DNA from: a bacterium SCSIO 12827
GTDB lineage: Bacteria; Pseudomonadota; Alphaproteobacteria; Rhodospirillales; Casp-alpha2
Direction of reading: 5' to 3'
Length of the DNA stretch: 64,000 nucleotides
Assembly: GCA_024397995.1 (NCBI GenBank)
Contig: CP073746.1
Location: 3,532,001-3,596,000 of the forward strand
Part shown: positions 33,928 to 43,618 of the stretch, one piece after another
Layout: every line of letters begins with the position of its first letter
Numbering within the stretch: the stretch's first letter is position 1
Program-made: the position numbers and the translations under genes
The notes under the pieces: generated by a model
What the model saw: only the letters and a program-made list of their open reading frames with translations
What the model was told of the DNA's origin: nothing
Database searches by the model: none

Positions 33928-34407
33928 CTAGAACTCATACTCTATCCGTTGCGCCACAATGGTCTTCAACATCTTTTCGTATATCGCCGCCGTTTCGCTC
34001 AAATGGAACGTATAATACATCGTACCGCAGTGCGGCTTGCAGCCAGGGTTTTCATTATAAATCCACCAATACAATGCACCTGCGGAAGCGCTAATTTCGC
34101 GCAACTTCTCTCTGACTTTTTCGACCGTGGGGCGTTTATCTTCCGGCGCGAGGTACAACGTCAGATTAGGGCTAAAAACCTTGAACTGGTCGACGATGCG
34201 ATCTTCCAGGCATTGGACAGAATCGAGTATTCCGTCATAGATACGGCCGGTGCTCGGACTAGATCGCTGCTCCAAAGTTGCATCCCAGCACGCCTTTATA
34301 ATGGCATCCGCATCCGGACGTTCGACCGGATTGCCGCCAGCCGATGAAGATATGGGCATGGCGATCAGCGCCGTTATCGCGATGATTGCAATAATGATTA
34401 TTTTCAT
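33928..34407 (-). CDS. Exported Cys-containing protein facing the GH108 gene (candidate lysozyme inhibitor/immunity)
   Basis: The product is 159 residues from ATG 34407 with a long Ile-rich signal peptide (residues 1-22). The mature part has four Cys: in KACWDATLEQR, VQCLEDRI, NPGCKPHC. The first two, with surrounding acidic and polar residues, recall LprI-type lysozyme-inhibitor domains. It ends 18 bases from the stop of the muramidase gene, in convergent orientation. Its AT content is higher than its neighbours. Immunity to the GH108 domain is inferred. Confidence 0.5.
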   Translation of the reverse strand: MKIIIIAIIAITALIAMPISSSAGGNPVERPDADAIIKACWDATLEQRSSPSTGRIYDGILDSVQCLEDRIVDQFKVFSPNLTLYLAPEDKRPTVEKVREKLREISASAGALYWWIYNENPGCKPHCGTMYYTFHLSETAAIYEKMLKTIVAQRIEYEF

Positions 34408-34630
34408 CTTCAGAATTGTACCCGACTTTGCGGCACCATCAAGGCGGATGCGTTGCCTTTGCCGTACAATCAGCCTATGTCCTCTGCCCGTCCCCCACCG
34501 ACAAGGAAGCCCCGCCATGAAACGCAAGGCGCCGGTGCGGCGGAACCCGGTGGCCCGGGTTGTGCGGACCCTGCGACAGCAGAAGATACAGTCGGCCAAG
34601 GCCTACCGCCGCCGCACCAAACATATGAAA

Positions 34631-34670
34631 GCCCGCCCCGAGAACGATCCCGGGGCGGGCTTTTCATTTT
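34631..34670 (+). terminator. Intrinsic terminator lying inside the arfA-like frame
   Basis: A 10-bp perfect stem GCCCGCCCCG/CGGGGCGGGC (34631-34640, 34651-34660) with a 10-base loop is followed by TTTTCATTTT. In the other direction the T-tract is short (TTTC), so it may partly serve the convergent methylmalonyl-CoA mutase gene. Confidence 0.85.
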
Positions 34671-34700
34671 GCGTTTCAGGCCCCCGATACGGCCGCCTGA

Positions 34701-36851
<2,151 letters not shown>

Positions 36852-37026
36852 TTTTTGTCACTCCTGATGGTCCCGCCAAAATCCCCCTTCGGCTCCCCCC
36901 GATTATACCGCCCCCTTCGCCCGACAAAGGAATTTTTTTGCATCTGCGTCGCAGAAATCCTCTCTAGTTTATGTTTTTATCAACAACACAACATGTATTG
37001 TGGATAACTATATGTGGTGGAGCTAG

Positions 37027-37054
37027 TTGACGGTCAGGCGAAATCTTGTAATTA
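37027..37054 (+). promoter_or_regulatory. Candidate gcrA promoter in the mutase-gcrA intergenic region
   Basis: TTGACG at 37027-37032, a 16-base spacer and TAATTA at 37049-37054 lie 140 bases before the gcrA ATG. The 36852-37193 gap (342 bases) holds no gene; its AT-rich 36960-37060 part is probably regulatory for both the mutase and gcrA. Confidence 0.45.
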
Positions 37055-37193
37055 TTAACGCGTTCCAGCCTGATTTTCGGGCAAAAATGGGCATTTCGGG
37101 CCGGTATGACCCGCAAATATCCGTTCCAGGGGCAAGAAATTTGGATTTCGGCCGCGATGCGACATCGGGCCGAAAAGCGGGAGGCAAGGGTAC

Positions 37194-37574
37194 ATGCAAA
37201 CGACGTACGAATGGACGCCCCAACGGGTCAACGCCCTGATCGCCCTATGGGACGAGGGATTGCCGACCAGCGAAATCGGCCGCCGCCTCGGCATTACCAA
37301 GAACGCGGTGATCGGCAAGGTTCATCGTCTCGGTCTGGCCAAGCGTGGATCGCCCATCAAGGAACGGCCCGACCAGCCCCAGGTCAACGAGAACCTCGTG
37401 ACCATGGCGAAGTTGCGGCCCGGCATGTGCAGCTGGCCCGTGGGCGAGCCCAATGATCCGGATTTCCATTTCTGCGGCGAGGAAGCCCTGGACGGCAAAC
37501 CTTATTGCCGCACCCATTGCGCCAAGGCCTATATTCGCATCACTAAAGACGGCCGCAAGGTGGCTGCCGCCTAG
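37194..37574 (+). CDS. gcrA: Cell-cycle regulator GcrA
   Basis: The product is 126 residues. The N-terminal helix-turn-helix WTPQRVNALIALWDEGL and ITKNAVIGKVHRLGLAKRGSP is nearly invariant in GcrA proteins, and the C-terminal sigma70-binding part contains MCSWPVG, FHFCGEEAL and YCRTHCAKAYI. GcrA activates promoters that carry CcrM-methylated GANTC sites and drives S-phase gene expression. It is restricted to Alphaproteobacteria, which supports the taxonomic call. The last codons are tandemly duplicated just after the stop. Confidence 0.95.
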   Translation: MQTTYEWTPQRVNALIALWDEGLPTSEIGRRLGITKNAVIGKVHRLGLAKRGSPIKERPDQPQVNENLVTMAKLRPGMCSWPVGEPNDPDFHFCGEEALDGKPYCRTHCAKAYIRITKDGRKVAAA

Positions 37575-37614
37575 GCGCATCACCAAGGACGGCCGCAAGG
37601 TCGCCGCCGCCTGA
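37536..37614 (+). repeat. Tandem duplication of the gcrA 3' end
   Basis: Two 39-base copies (37536-37574 and 37576-37614) with a 40-base period each encode RITKDGRKVAAA plus a stop. They differ at a few positions, mostly silent, and the stop is TAG in the first and TGA in the second. The second copy lies outside the gene. Confidence 0.9.
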
Positions 37615-37670
37615 TCACCCATATCTGATCATGCCCCCCTGCCCGGGTAATCACTTTTCCGCGCTTTTTG

Positions 37671-37699
37671 CCGCCCGCCTTGAATTTTAAGGCGGGCGG
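37671..37699. other. Perfect inverted repeat between gcrA and the ACT gene
   Basis: An 11-bp arm CCGCCCGCCTT (37671-37681) pairs with 37689-37699 around a GAATTTT loop. No T-tract follows on either strand, so it is an RNA hairpin or protein site rather than a standard terminator; it may protect the gcrA mRNA end. Confidence 0.55.
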
Positions 37700-37713
37700 A
37701 CTATCATCAGGGC

Positions 37714-37779
37714 ATGAGGATTGCATCGCCCCTCCGTGTGACCGGAACCATCCGGCGAATTATCGTCCCGGCCTCGTAA
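37714..37779 (+). CDS. Possible leader peptide before the ACT-domain gene
   Basis: A 21-codon frame (ATG 37714, TAA 37777) reads MRIASPLRVTGTIRRIIVPAS, with nine Ile, Val, Leu or Thr residues and an IIV run. Its stop falls in the loop of the terminator-like hairpin just downstream. The binding site is weak (AGGG). This would fit attenuation by branched-chain amino acids, but chance cannot be excluded. Confidence 0.3.
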   Translation: MRIASPLRVTGTIRRIIVPAS

Positions 37780-37797
37780 TCGAGGACCGGGCCTTTT
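37767..37797 (+). terminator. Terminator-like hairpin upstream of the ACT gene
   Basis: CCCGGCCTCG (37767-37776) pairs with CGAGG and CCGGG (37781-37791) with one bulged A and a TAAT loop, followed by CCTTTT. It lies 45 bases before the gene start, so it either ends gcrA transcription or acts as an attenuator. Confidence 0.6.
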
Positions 37798-37841
37798 CTG
37801 ATTCGCCGTGACCGGCTTCCCCCACACCAAAGGATTTTCCG

Positions 37842-38186
37842 ATGCGGACCCAAGACCGCGGGCACGCCCCGCATTCCCCCGCTTTTTCCCCGGCCCCCCG
37901 TGCGCGACACAAACGCAAGGCCCAGCCGACGCAATGCTTTTCCGTACAGGCCCTGGCCGATCCGGGCACCCTGCCCCGCGTGGTCGAGGTTTTCGCCAAG
38001 CGCGGCCTGATCCCCGGGCGCATCCACGCCAGCCGCACATCCACGCCGAAGGAAGGCTTGATCGTTGAGGTTCATCTTGAAGATGCGGACGCGGAACAGG
38101 CCCGGCTCATTGCCCAGGAACTGCGCCGCCAATTCTGCGTCGAGGCCGTTCTGGTCACCGAAAAGCAAGGTGACGCCCATGCCTAA
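37842..38186 (+). CDS. Stand-alone ACT-domain protein
   Basis: The product is 114 residues. A basic, disordered N-terminus (about 30 residues) precedes an ACT fold: QCFSVQALADPGTLPRVVEVFAKRGLIPGRI, then LIVEVHLEDADAEQARLIAQELRRQFCVEAVLV. The pattern is closest to the regulatory ACT of acetohydroxyacid synthase small subunits, but the protein is too short to be a full IlvH. ACT domains bind amino acids. AAAGGA at 37829-37834 gives ideal spacing to ATG 37842. Confidence 0.7.
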   Translation: MRTQDRGHAPHSPAFSPAPRARHKRKAQPTQCFSVQALADPGTLPRVVEVFAKRGLIPGRIHASRTSTPKEGLIVEVHLEDADAEQARLIAQELRRQFCVEAVLVTEKQGDAHA

Positions 38187-38207
38187 CCTTTTGGGCGGGA
38201 CATCCGC

Positions 38208-39062
38208 ATGAGCTATCTGGAGCGTGTCCGCGCCCTGCAGGCCTGGGAACCGTCGGCCTATCGGCCCTTCATCGCGGACCGCAGGCGGGTCGGCCTGATC
38301 CACCGGGATTTCATTCCCCATCTCGCGGATTTCAGTGCGGTCTTTCAAGTTTCCGAGACCGCCGTCGCCCTGGCCCCGGACCTGGGCGATGCGGCGTCGC
38401 GCACCGCCGCCATGGCAGAGGTCCTGGCCGAACTGCGATCACGGGACCTGATCCCCGGCTGGCGCAACGAGCCCTATGCCGTTTGCGAAGACTGGGGGAC
38501 CCCGCCCCTGTTCCAGATGGAGCGCGCGGCCGTGCCCCTATTCGGGACCTTGGGCTACGGTGTGCACCTGAACGGGTTCGTGCGAGACGGCGACCGGCTG
38601 AAGATGTGGGTCGGGAAGCGCTCGATGACCAAGCCGACAGGGCCCGGCAAGCTGGATCAGCTTGTCGCCGGCGGCCTGCCCGCCGGGATTAGCGTCATGG
38701 ATAATCTGATCAAGGAATGTGTCGAGGAAGCCGGAATTCCCGACGACATCGCCCGCCGGGCCAAGCCCATCGGGGCCATGTCCTACTGCACGGAGCGGCC
38801 CGAGGGCCTGCGCCGCGACGTGTTGTTCAACTACGACCTGGAGCTTCCGGCCGACTTCGTGCCGCACAACACGGACGGCGAGGTCGAGGAATTCTACTTG
38901 TGGTCCATGGACCAGGTCATGGACACTGTGCGCGAGAGCGAAGATTTCAAATTCAACTGCGGGGTCGTCGTCATCGACTTTTTAATCCGCCGGGGGTTTA
39001 TCGGACCCGATCATTCCGATTACCTTGAGATTCAACGGGGCCTGCACACGGCCCTGCGCTGA
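38208..39062 (+). CDS. Nudix hydrolase with DUF4743 N-terminal domain
   Basis: The product is 284 residues. The first about 115 residues match DUF4743, the domain of thiamine-pyrophosphokinase-related Nudix proteins of plants, fungi and Proteobacteria. The Nudix box is GGLPAGISVMDNLIKECVEEAG, with the metal-binding KECVEEAG core present but the first conserved Glu replaced. A possible substrate is a damaged thiamine diphosphate. It begins 21 bases after the ACT gene. Confidence 0.85.
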   Translation: MSYLERVRALQAWEPSAYRPFIADRRRVGLIHRDFIPHLADFSAVFQVSETAVALAPDLGDAASRTAAMAEVLAELRSRDLIPGWRNEPYAVCEDWGTPPLFQMERAAVPLFGTLGYGVHLNGFVRDGDRLKMWVGKRSMTKPTGPGKLDQLVAGGLPAGISVMDNLIKECVEEAGIPDDIARRAKPIGAMSYCTERPEGLRRDVLFNYDLELPADFVPHNTDGEVEEFYLWSMDQVMDTVRESEDFKFNCGVVVIDFLIRRGFIGPDHSDYLEIQRGLHTALR

Positions 39063-39093
39063 CCGAAAATCAGAAAACGAAGGGAACGACCCA

Positions 39094-39585
39094 GTGAGCA
39101 ACCAAGCGAACAACCGCCCGTTCAGCGACGATACGCCCTGGACTGTTTATCTGTCCGGCGAAATTCATACCGACTGGCGCGACCGGATCGCCGCCGGCGC
39201 CGCCGAGGCAGGCCTGCCCATCGAATTCGTCGGCCCGGTGACCGACCATGCGTCGAGCGACGATTGCGGCGTGGCCATTCTGGGTGATGAGCCCGACCCC
39301 TTCTGGAAAGACCACAAGGGCGCCAAGGTCAACGCCATCCGCACCCGTACCCTGATGGAACGCGCCGACGTTGTTGTCGTGCGCTTCGGTGACAAGTACA
39401 AACAATGGAACGCCGCCTTCGACGCCGGATATGCCGCCGCCCTTGGGACGCCGATGATCACGCTGCATGACCCGTCCCTGACCCACGCGTTGAAGGAAGT
39501 GAACGGCGCCGCCATGGCAACGGCGGAAACGCCCGAACAGGTCGTGCGCCTGTTGAAATACGCGATCTCCGGCCAACTTAATTAA
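39094..39585 (+). CDS. YtoQ family protein
   Basis: The product is 163 residues from GTG 39094, preceded by AAGGG at 39080-39084. WTVYLSGEIHTDWRDRI at the start and DVVVVRFGDKYKQWNAAFDAGYAAALG are the hallmarks of YtoQ, a family related to nucleoside 2-deoxyribosyltransferases. The catalytic substrate is not established for the family. It follows the Nudix gene with 31 bases between. Confidence 0.85.
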   Translation: MSNQANNRPFSDDTPWTVYLSGEIHTDWRDRIAAGAAEAGLPIEFVGPVTDHASSDDCGVAILGDEPDPFWKDHKGAKVNAIRTRTLMERADVVVVRFGDKYKQWNAAFDAGYAAALGTPMITLHDPSLTHALKEVNGAAMATAETPEQVVRLLKYAISGQLN

Positions 39586-39621
39586 CGAGGGCCCGCGCCC
39601 GCAACCGCCCCTTGGGGGCCT

Positions 39622-40623
39622 TTGAAAACCCGAACCGGCCAACGAACATTGGATAAATCCAACACCGCCTTGAACCGCCCGTCGCCGGACCTCTATCCCC
39701 GGATCGAACCCCATGCCCAGGGCCATCTGGACGTTTCCGGCGGGCATCGCATCTATTGGGAACAGTCGGGCAATCCGACCGGCGTGCCGGTGGTCTTTCT
39801 GCACGGCGGGCCGGGGGCCGGCTCCAACCCGTCGCACCGCCGGTTCTTCGACCCTGATCATTACCGCATCGTCGTGTTCGACCAGCGGGGGGCCGGACGA
39901 TCCACCCCCTTCGGTGAAACGCGCAACAACACGACCCAGGACCTGATTGACGACATGGAGGCTCTGCGCCGCCAGCTCGACATCGACAAATGGTTCGTGT
40001 TCGGCGGCTCCTGGGGGTCGACCCTGGCGCTGGCCTACGGCATCGCCCACCCGGACCGATGCCGGGGCTTCGCGCTGCGCGGCATCTTCCTCGGCCGCCA
40101 GTCGGAGGTCGACTGGTTCCTCTACGACATGAAGCGGGTGTACCCCGAAGCCTGGCGCCGGTTCTCGGGATATCTGCCCGAAAACGAACGGGGCGATATC
40201 CTGACCGCCTACCACAAACGCCTGAACGACCCCGACCCGGACATCCACCGACCGGCGGCCGAGGTCTGGAGCCAGTTCGAATCCGCCTGCTCAACCCTGC
40301 ATCACAGTGGCGGCGGCGGCGGGTCCGGGCGCGGTGCCCTGTCCCTGGCCCGGCTTGAGGCCCATTACTTCGTCAACGACGTGTTCATGGCGGAAAACCA
40401 CCTGCTCGCCAACATCGGGCGCATCACCCATCTGCCCTGCGCCATCGTGCAGGGCCGCTATGACATGGTCTGCCCGATCGTCACGGCGGACGAACTGGCG
40501 CAGGCCTGGCCCGACGCCGACTACGTCATCGTGCCCGACGCCGGCCACTCGGCCATGGAGCCGGGCATCCGCTCGTCCCTGGTCAAAGCCATGGACGGCT
40601 TTCGGCGGCTCGACGCGGTCTAA
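39622..40623 (+). CDS. pip: Proline iminopeptidase (S33 family)
   Basis: The product is 333 residues from TTG 39622 (start uncertain; homologues begin near LYPRIEPHAQGHL). The oxyanion loop is HGGPGAG, the DQRGAGRS motif follows, the nucleophile is GGSWGS, and candidates for Asp and His are in QGRYDMVCP and PDAGHSAMEP. The enzyme removes N-terminal proline from peptides in the cytoplasm. A Gly-rich insertion (HHSGGGGGSGRGALS) near residue 230 is unusual for the cap domain. Confidence 0.92.
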   Translation: MKTRTGQRTLDKSNTALNRPSPDLYPRIEPHAQGHLDVSGGHRIYWEQSGNPTGVPVVFLHGGPGAGSNPSHRRFFDPDHYRIVVFDQRGAGRSTPFGETRNNTTQDLIDDMEALRRQLDIDKWFVFGGSWGSTLALAYGIAHPDRCRGFALRGIFLGRQSEVDWFLYDMKRVYPEAWRRFSGYLPENERGDILTAYHKRLNDPDPDIHRPAAEVWSQFESACSTLHHSGGGGGSGRGALSLARLEAHYFVNDVFMAENHLLANIGRITHLPCAIVQGRYDMVCPIVTADELAQAWPDADYVIVPDAGHSAMEPGIRSSLVKAMDGFRRLDAV

Positions 40624-40725
40624 CCTCGTTCCCATGCGTAACGGCTTGAAAGATCAGGCTGATCCCTTAAGATGCAGGCCAAAGGGGCGGGCCCGATAAC
40701 CGGGCCTTATCGGGGAAAAGCCAAC

Positions 40726-41247
40726 ATGTTCAAGAAATTGATCGTTCCGGCATTGCTTGCCGCCGTGACGGTATTGCCACCCGGCGCGGCACGGGCCGCC
40801 GACGACCCCGACTTCCTGACCCTTGCGGTCGGCAAATTCGATATCCTGCGCAACCGGGAAGAGGATGCGGAAATCCGCCTCGATTACCGGTTCGGCAACA
40901 AATTCTGGATCTTCAAACCGTTCCTGACCGCCGCCTATGCGACCAATAATTCGTCGTTCATCGGGGCCGGCGTGCTGGTCGACATCTACCTCGGGCGGCG
41001 CTTCGTGCTGACGCCTCAGTTCTCGCCGACCTACTGGCGGGGCGCCACGTCGAACCTGGACCTGGGACATGAACTTGAATTCCGCTCCCGGCTGGAACTT
41101 GCCTACCGCTTCGACGATCGGTCCCGCATCGGCATTTCCATCGACCATTCATCGAACGCGGGCCTGGGCGACGGCAATCCCGGCGTGGAATCGGTCATGC
41201 TGAACTATTCCGTGTCCATGGACCGCATCAAGAGCATGTTCAAATAG
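40726..41247 (+). CDS. Acyloxyacyl hydrolase, PagL-like lipid A deacylase
   Basis: The product is 173 residues with a signal peptide ending ARA (about residue 24). The catalytic triad of PagL is visible: His141, Ser143 (in DHSSN) and Glu155 (in NPGVES), with the same spacing as H126/S128/E140 in P. aeruginosa PagL. The rest shows the eight-strand outer-membrane barrel pattern. PagL removes the 3-O acyl chain from lipid A. It is a single gene between pip and the tRNA. Confidence 0.87.
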   Translation: MFKKLIVPALLAAVTVLPPGAARAADDPDFLTLAVGKFDILRNREEDAEIRLDYRFGNKFWIFKPFLTAAYATNNSSFIGAGVLVDIYLGRRFVLTPQFSPTYWRGATSNLDLGHELEFRSRLELAYRFDDRSRIGISIDHSSNAGLGDGNPGVESVMLNYSVSMDRIKSMFK

Positions 41248-41282
41248 GCCGTCCGCCGCCCCACCATCCCCGCCAGCAAATC

Positions 41283-41313
41283 TTGGAATCGGCACGGAAA
41301 CCTGTGGTATAGA
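41283..41313 (+). promoter_or_regulatory. Possible promoter of the tRNA-Arg gene
   Basis: TTGGAA at 41283-41288 and TATAGA at 41308-41313, with a 19-base spacer, lie about 40 bases before the tRNA. The -10 box is good; the spacing is long. Confidence 0.4.
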
Positions 41314-41351
41314 CGGGCGCGCATGATCGCGCGTCAGGCAGCTGGCGACAG

Positions 41352-41428
41352 GGCCCCGTAGCTCAGTCGGATAGAGCACAGGATTCCTAATCCTGGGGTC
41401 GCAGGTTCAAATCCTGCCGGGGTCACCA
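41352..41428 (+). tRNA. tRNA-Arg, anticodon CCT
   Basis: A 77-base cloverleaf: acceptor GGCCCCG pairs with CGGGGTC, D arm GCTCAGTCGGATAGAGC, anticodon stem CAGGA/TCCTG with loop TTCCTAA (anticodon CCT), T arm GCAGG TTCAAAT CCTGC, discriminator A and encoded CCA. It reads AGG codons. tRNA genes like this are common integration sites, but no integrase lies nearby. Confidence 0.96.
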
Positions 41429-41450
41429 GCCGCCCGGCCCGACTTTCCGG

Positions 41451-42248
41451 TCAGGCCCAGCTCAAACCCGGCGCGGACAGGCCGGTGATCCAGCCCACCT
41501 CGATCCAGCCGCGTAGGAACCCGGCCGCCCGCAAGGCGGCCGCGTCCTCATCGCCGAACCCCGCAAGGGTTTCACAGAACGTCTGGAAATCGCCGCCCGC
41601 GCGCAGCAGGGCGAGCCCTGACGCTTCGTCCGTATCGAGCGCGCGGTAGCGCACCTGACAGGTTTCCCCGTCGCGCCAGAAGGCCCAGGTCTGCGGGCCG
41701 TCCGGGATCGCTTCGGGGGCGGCGTCCGGATCCTGGTCCCGGGCCACGGCCTGTTGGAACGGGGCGACGTCATGGTGAAGGACCGCCGTGTTCAGCGCGG
41801 GATGGAAATCGAAGGTCAGGATCGGCCAGGCTTCCGGCGGCACGGCGGCCAGCGCCGCGACCCCAAGGGCATCCGCGTCGGACGCATCGAATGCCAGGCC
41901 CAGCCCCCATTCGAAAGCCGCCATGTCGGCCACCACCGGCAGATCCGACCAGGGCGCGGTTTCGCCCAGCCAGTTCGCAAAGCCGCCGCCCAGCCAGCGC
42001 ACGGATCGCGCGGTCGACGGATGGCCCCGCACATAGGCCGCCGCCGCGTCGGCGAATGCGTCATCGCCGAGCAAGGTGTGCACGGCGGGGAAATCCTCGA
42101 CCATCACTTCCAACAAGCGCGCCACGTAGGCATGGTCATAGACCTTGAGGAACGGGCCGCCCGAGGTCAGATGCGCTTCGATATCCGTGCGTCCGGTCAG
42201 CAGCCGATCCTGGAACAAGTTCTGGAGTTCGAACAGGGGCACGGTCAT
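41451..42248 (-). CDS. bufC: Bufferin operon partner protein BufC/HvfC (DUF2063)
   Basis: The product is 265 residues. The N-terminal part (LQNLFQDRLL..., YDHAYVARLLEVMVEDFPAVHTLLGDDAF) is the DUF2063 domain; the C-terminal part is a mixed domain with a duplication-like FxTFCETLAG. DUF2063 proteins act with MNIO enzymes, probably recognising the precursor peptide. The start ATG (42248) overlaps the stop of the MNIO gene by 4 bases. Confidence 0.87.
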   Translation of the reverse strand: MTVPLFELQNLFQDRLLTGRTDIEAHLTSGGPFLKVYDHAYVARLLEVMVEDFPAVHTLLGDDAFADAAAAYVRGHPSTARSVRWLGGGFANWLGETAPWSDLPVVADMAAFEWGLGLAFDASDADALGVAALAAVPPEAWPILTFDFHPALNTAVLHHDVAPFQQAVARDQDPDAAPEAIPDGPQTWAFWRDGETCQVRYRALDTDEASGLALLRAGGDFQTFCETLAGFGDEDAAALRAAGFLRGWIEVGWITGLSAPGLSWA

Positions 42249-43102
42249 GCCGCAGCCTCGCCCAGGGCTTCGGCCGCCAGACGGCGCGCGGCACCCAGTT
42301 CTTCCACCAGGTCGGCAAAGGGCGGGATGTTGGCGTCGCGCTCGATCATCGTCGGCACCGCGCCGAAGCGGCGGACCGCGCGGCGGTACAAATCCCACAC
42401 CGGATCGGCCACCGGCGCGTCGTGGGTATCGACGATATGATCGCCGTTGTGCTCATGCCCGGCCAGATGGATCTGGCGCACCCGGTCCTTGGGAATACCA
42501 GCCAGATAATCGGCGGCGTCGAACCCGTGGTTGAAGGCCGAGACATAGACATTGTTGATGTCGAGCAGCAGGTCGCAATCGGCCCGCCGCGTCAGCTCCG
42601 CCAGGAATTCCCATTCGTCCATGGTGTCGGACGTGAAGGTGACATAGGTCGATGCGTTTTCAAGGGCGATGCGCCGTCCCAGGATATCCTGCACATGGAT
42701 GACCCGCGCCGCCACATGGGTCAGGGTTTCCTCGGTCAAGGGCAGGGGCAGCAGATCATGCAGATTGACGCCGTGGGCCCCGGTCCAACACAGATGGTCG
42801 GAAACGACCGCCGGGTCGATCAGATCGGCCAGCGATTTGAGATTCTTGAGGTAGTCGTCATTCAAGGGATCGGGGGCCCCGATCGACAGAGACACCCCGT
42901 GCATGGCCATGGGGCGGCGTTCGCGCACGGCCATCAGGTTGCGCAGCGGCATGCCCCCCACGGCCATGAAGTTTTCCGAGATGATTTCGAACCAGTCGAC
43001 ATGCCCCAGGTCATCGTCCCCGTCAGGGCCGAGAATGTCCGGGAAATGCTGCGGCCGCAGGCCGAGCCCGAAACCGCCAAAGGGATCCTGGCAGAGAGTC
43101 AT
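42245..43102 (-). CDS. bufB: MNIO-family (DUF692) multinuclear iron oxidase BufB/HvfB
   Basis: The product is 285 residues. The TIM-barrel has the DUF692 signature: GLGLRPQHF, VDWFEIISENFM, SVSDHL-type VVSDHLCWTG, ALENASTYV, DLLLDINNVYVSAFNHGFD and IHLAGHEHN, giving the Glu/His/Asp ligands for two or three irons. MNIO enzymes convert Cys residues of bufferin precursors to thiooxazoles or related groups that bind copper. It lies between the precursor gene and bufC. Confidence 0.92.
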   Translation of the reverse strand: MTLCQDPFGGFGLGLRPQHFPDILGPDGDDDLGHVDWFEIISENFMAVGGMPLRNLMAVRERRPMAMHGVSLSIGAPDPLNDDYLKNLKSLADLIDPAVVSDHLCWTGAHGVNLHDLLPLPLTEETLTHVAARVIHVQDILGRRIALENASTYVTFTSDTMDEWEFLAELTRRADCDLLLDINNVYVSAFNHGFDAADYLAGIPKDRVRQIHLAGHEHNGDHIVDTHDAPVADPVWDLYRRAVRRFGAVPTMIERDANIPPFADLVEELGAARRLAAEALGEAAA

Positions 43103-43191
43103 GGAATGAAGCCTAGCGCGAAACGGGATCGAGGGGCCGGATTCCTCCGGCCCCCCGCAATCCGTCGTGTTGGGTAAGGGGCTGGATACCG

Positions 43192-43458
43192 TTACTTGGC
43201 AACCGTGCCGCCCTTTTCCATGCATTCCTTTTCCGAGCTGGTGGAAATCCAGCCCTTGCCCTTGCAGGCGTTGTGGCCCTTGCATTCGTTTGACGCGGTC
43301 TTGCAGGAACCGTGGCCCTTGCAGGAATTCGCGCCCATGCATTTGACGCCATCGGCCTGGGCCGCGGTCGGGGCGACCGTCATGGCGGCACCGGCGATGA
43401 ACAGGGCGGCGGCGGCAGTGGCCAGGGTGGCGCCGGCGGTCTTTTTCTGGATCGACAT
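43192..43458 (-). CDS. bufA: Bufferin precursor peptide (BufA-type, Cys-rich, exported)
   Basis: The product is 88 residues from ATG 43458, with AAAGGAGAG just upstream. A long Sec signal peptide ends AQA-D near residue 36. The mature part has seven Cys in repeats of the form CMGANSC, KGHGSC, NECKGHNACKGKG and KECMEKGG, which match the BufA2-type bufferin precursors. After modification by the MNIO enzyme the peptide would be exported and bind copper in the periplasm. Confidence 0.88.
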   Translation of the reverse strand: MSIQKKTAGATLATAAAALFIAGAAMTVAPTAAQADGVKCMGANSCKGHGSCKTASNECKGHNACKGKGWISTSSEKECMEKGGTVAK

Positions 43459-43618
43459 TGGGTACTCTCCTTTGATGAAGCCTCTGATCCGGCTCTCATG
43501 TCCGGTCGATGGGGAGTGTACCCGTGCATGCGGATAGCGGGCGTAACGTTGACGTCGCACGGCATCACAAGGGTGTGAGAGAGGGTTGAACAGAAAACCG
43601 GCGAAAGCCGTGAGCCGT

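Noticed and set aside
37671-37699. Inverted repeat as an intrinsic terminator of gcrA
   Set aside because: No T-tract follows on either strand; recorded only as a hairpin.
41352-41428. tRNA-Arg as the attachment site of the phage island
   Set aside because: It is 15 kb away from the island and no tRNA fragment repeat was seen at the island ends.
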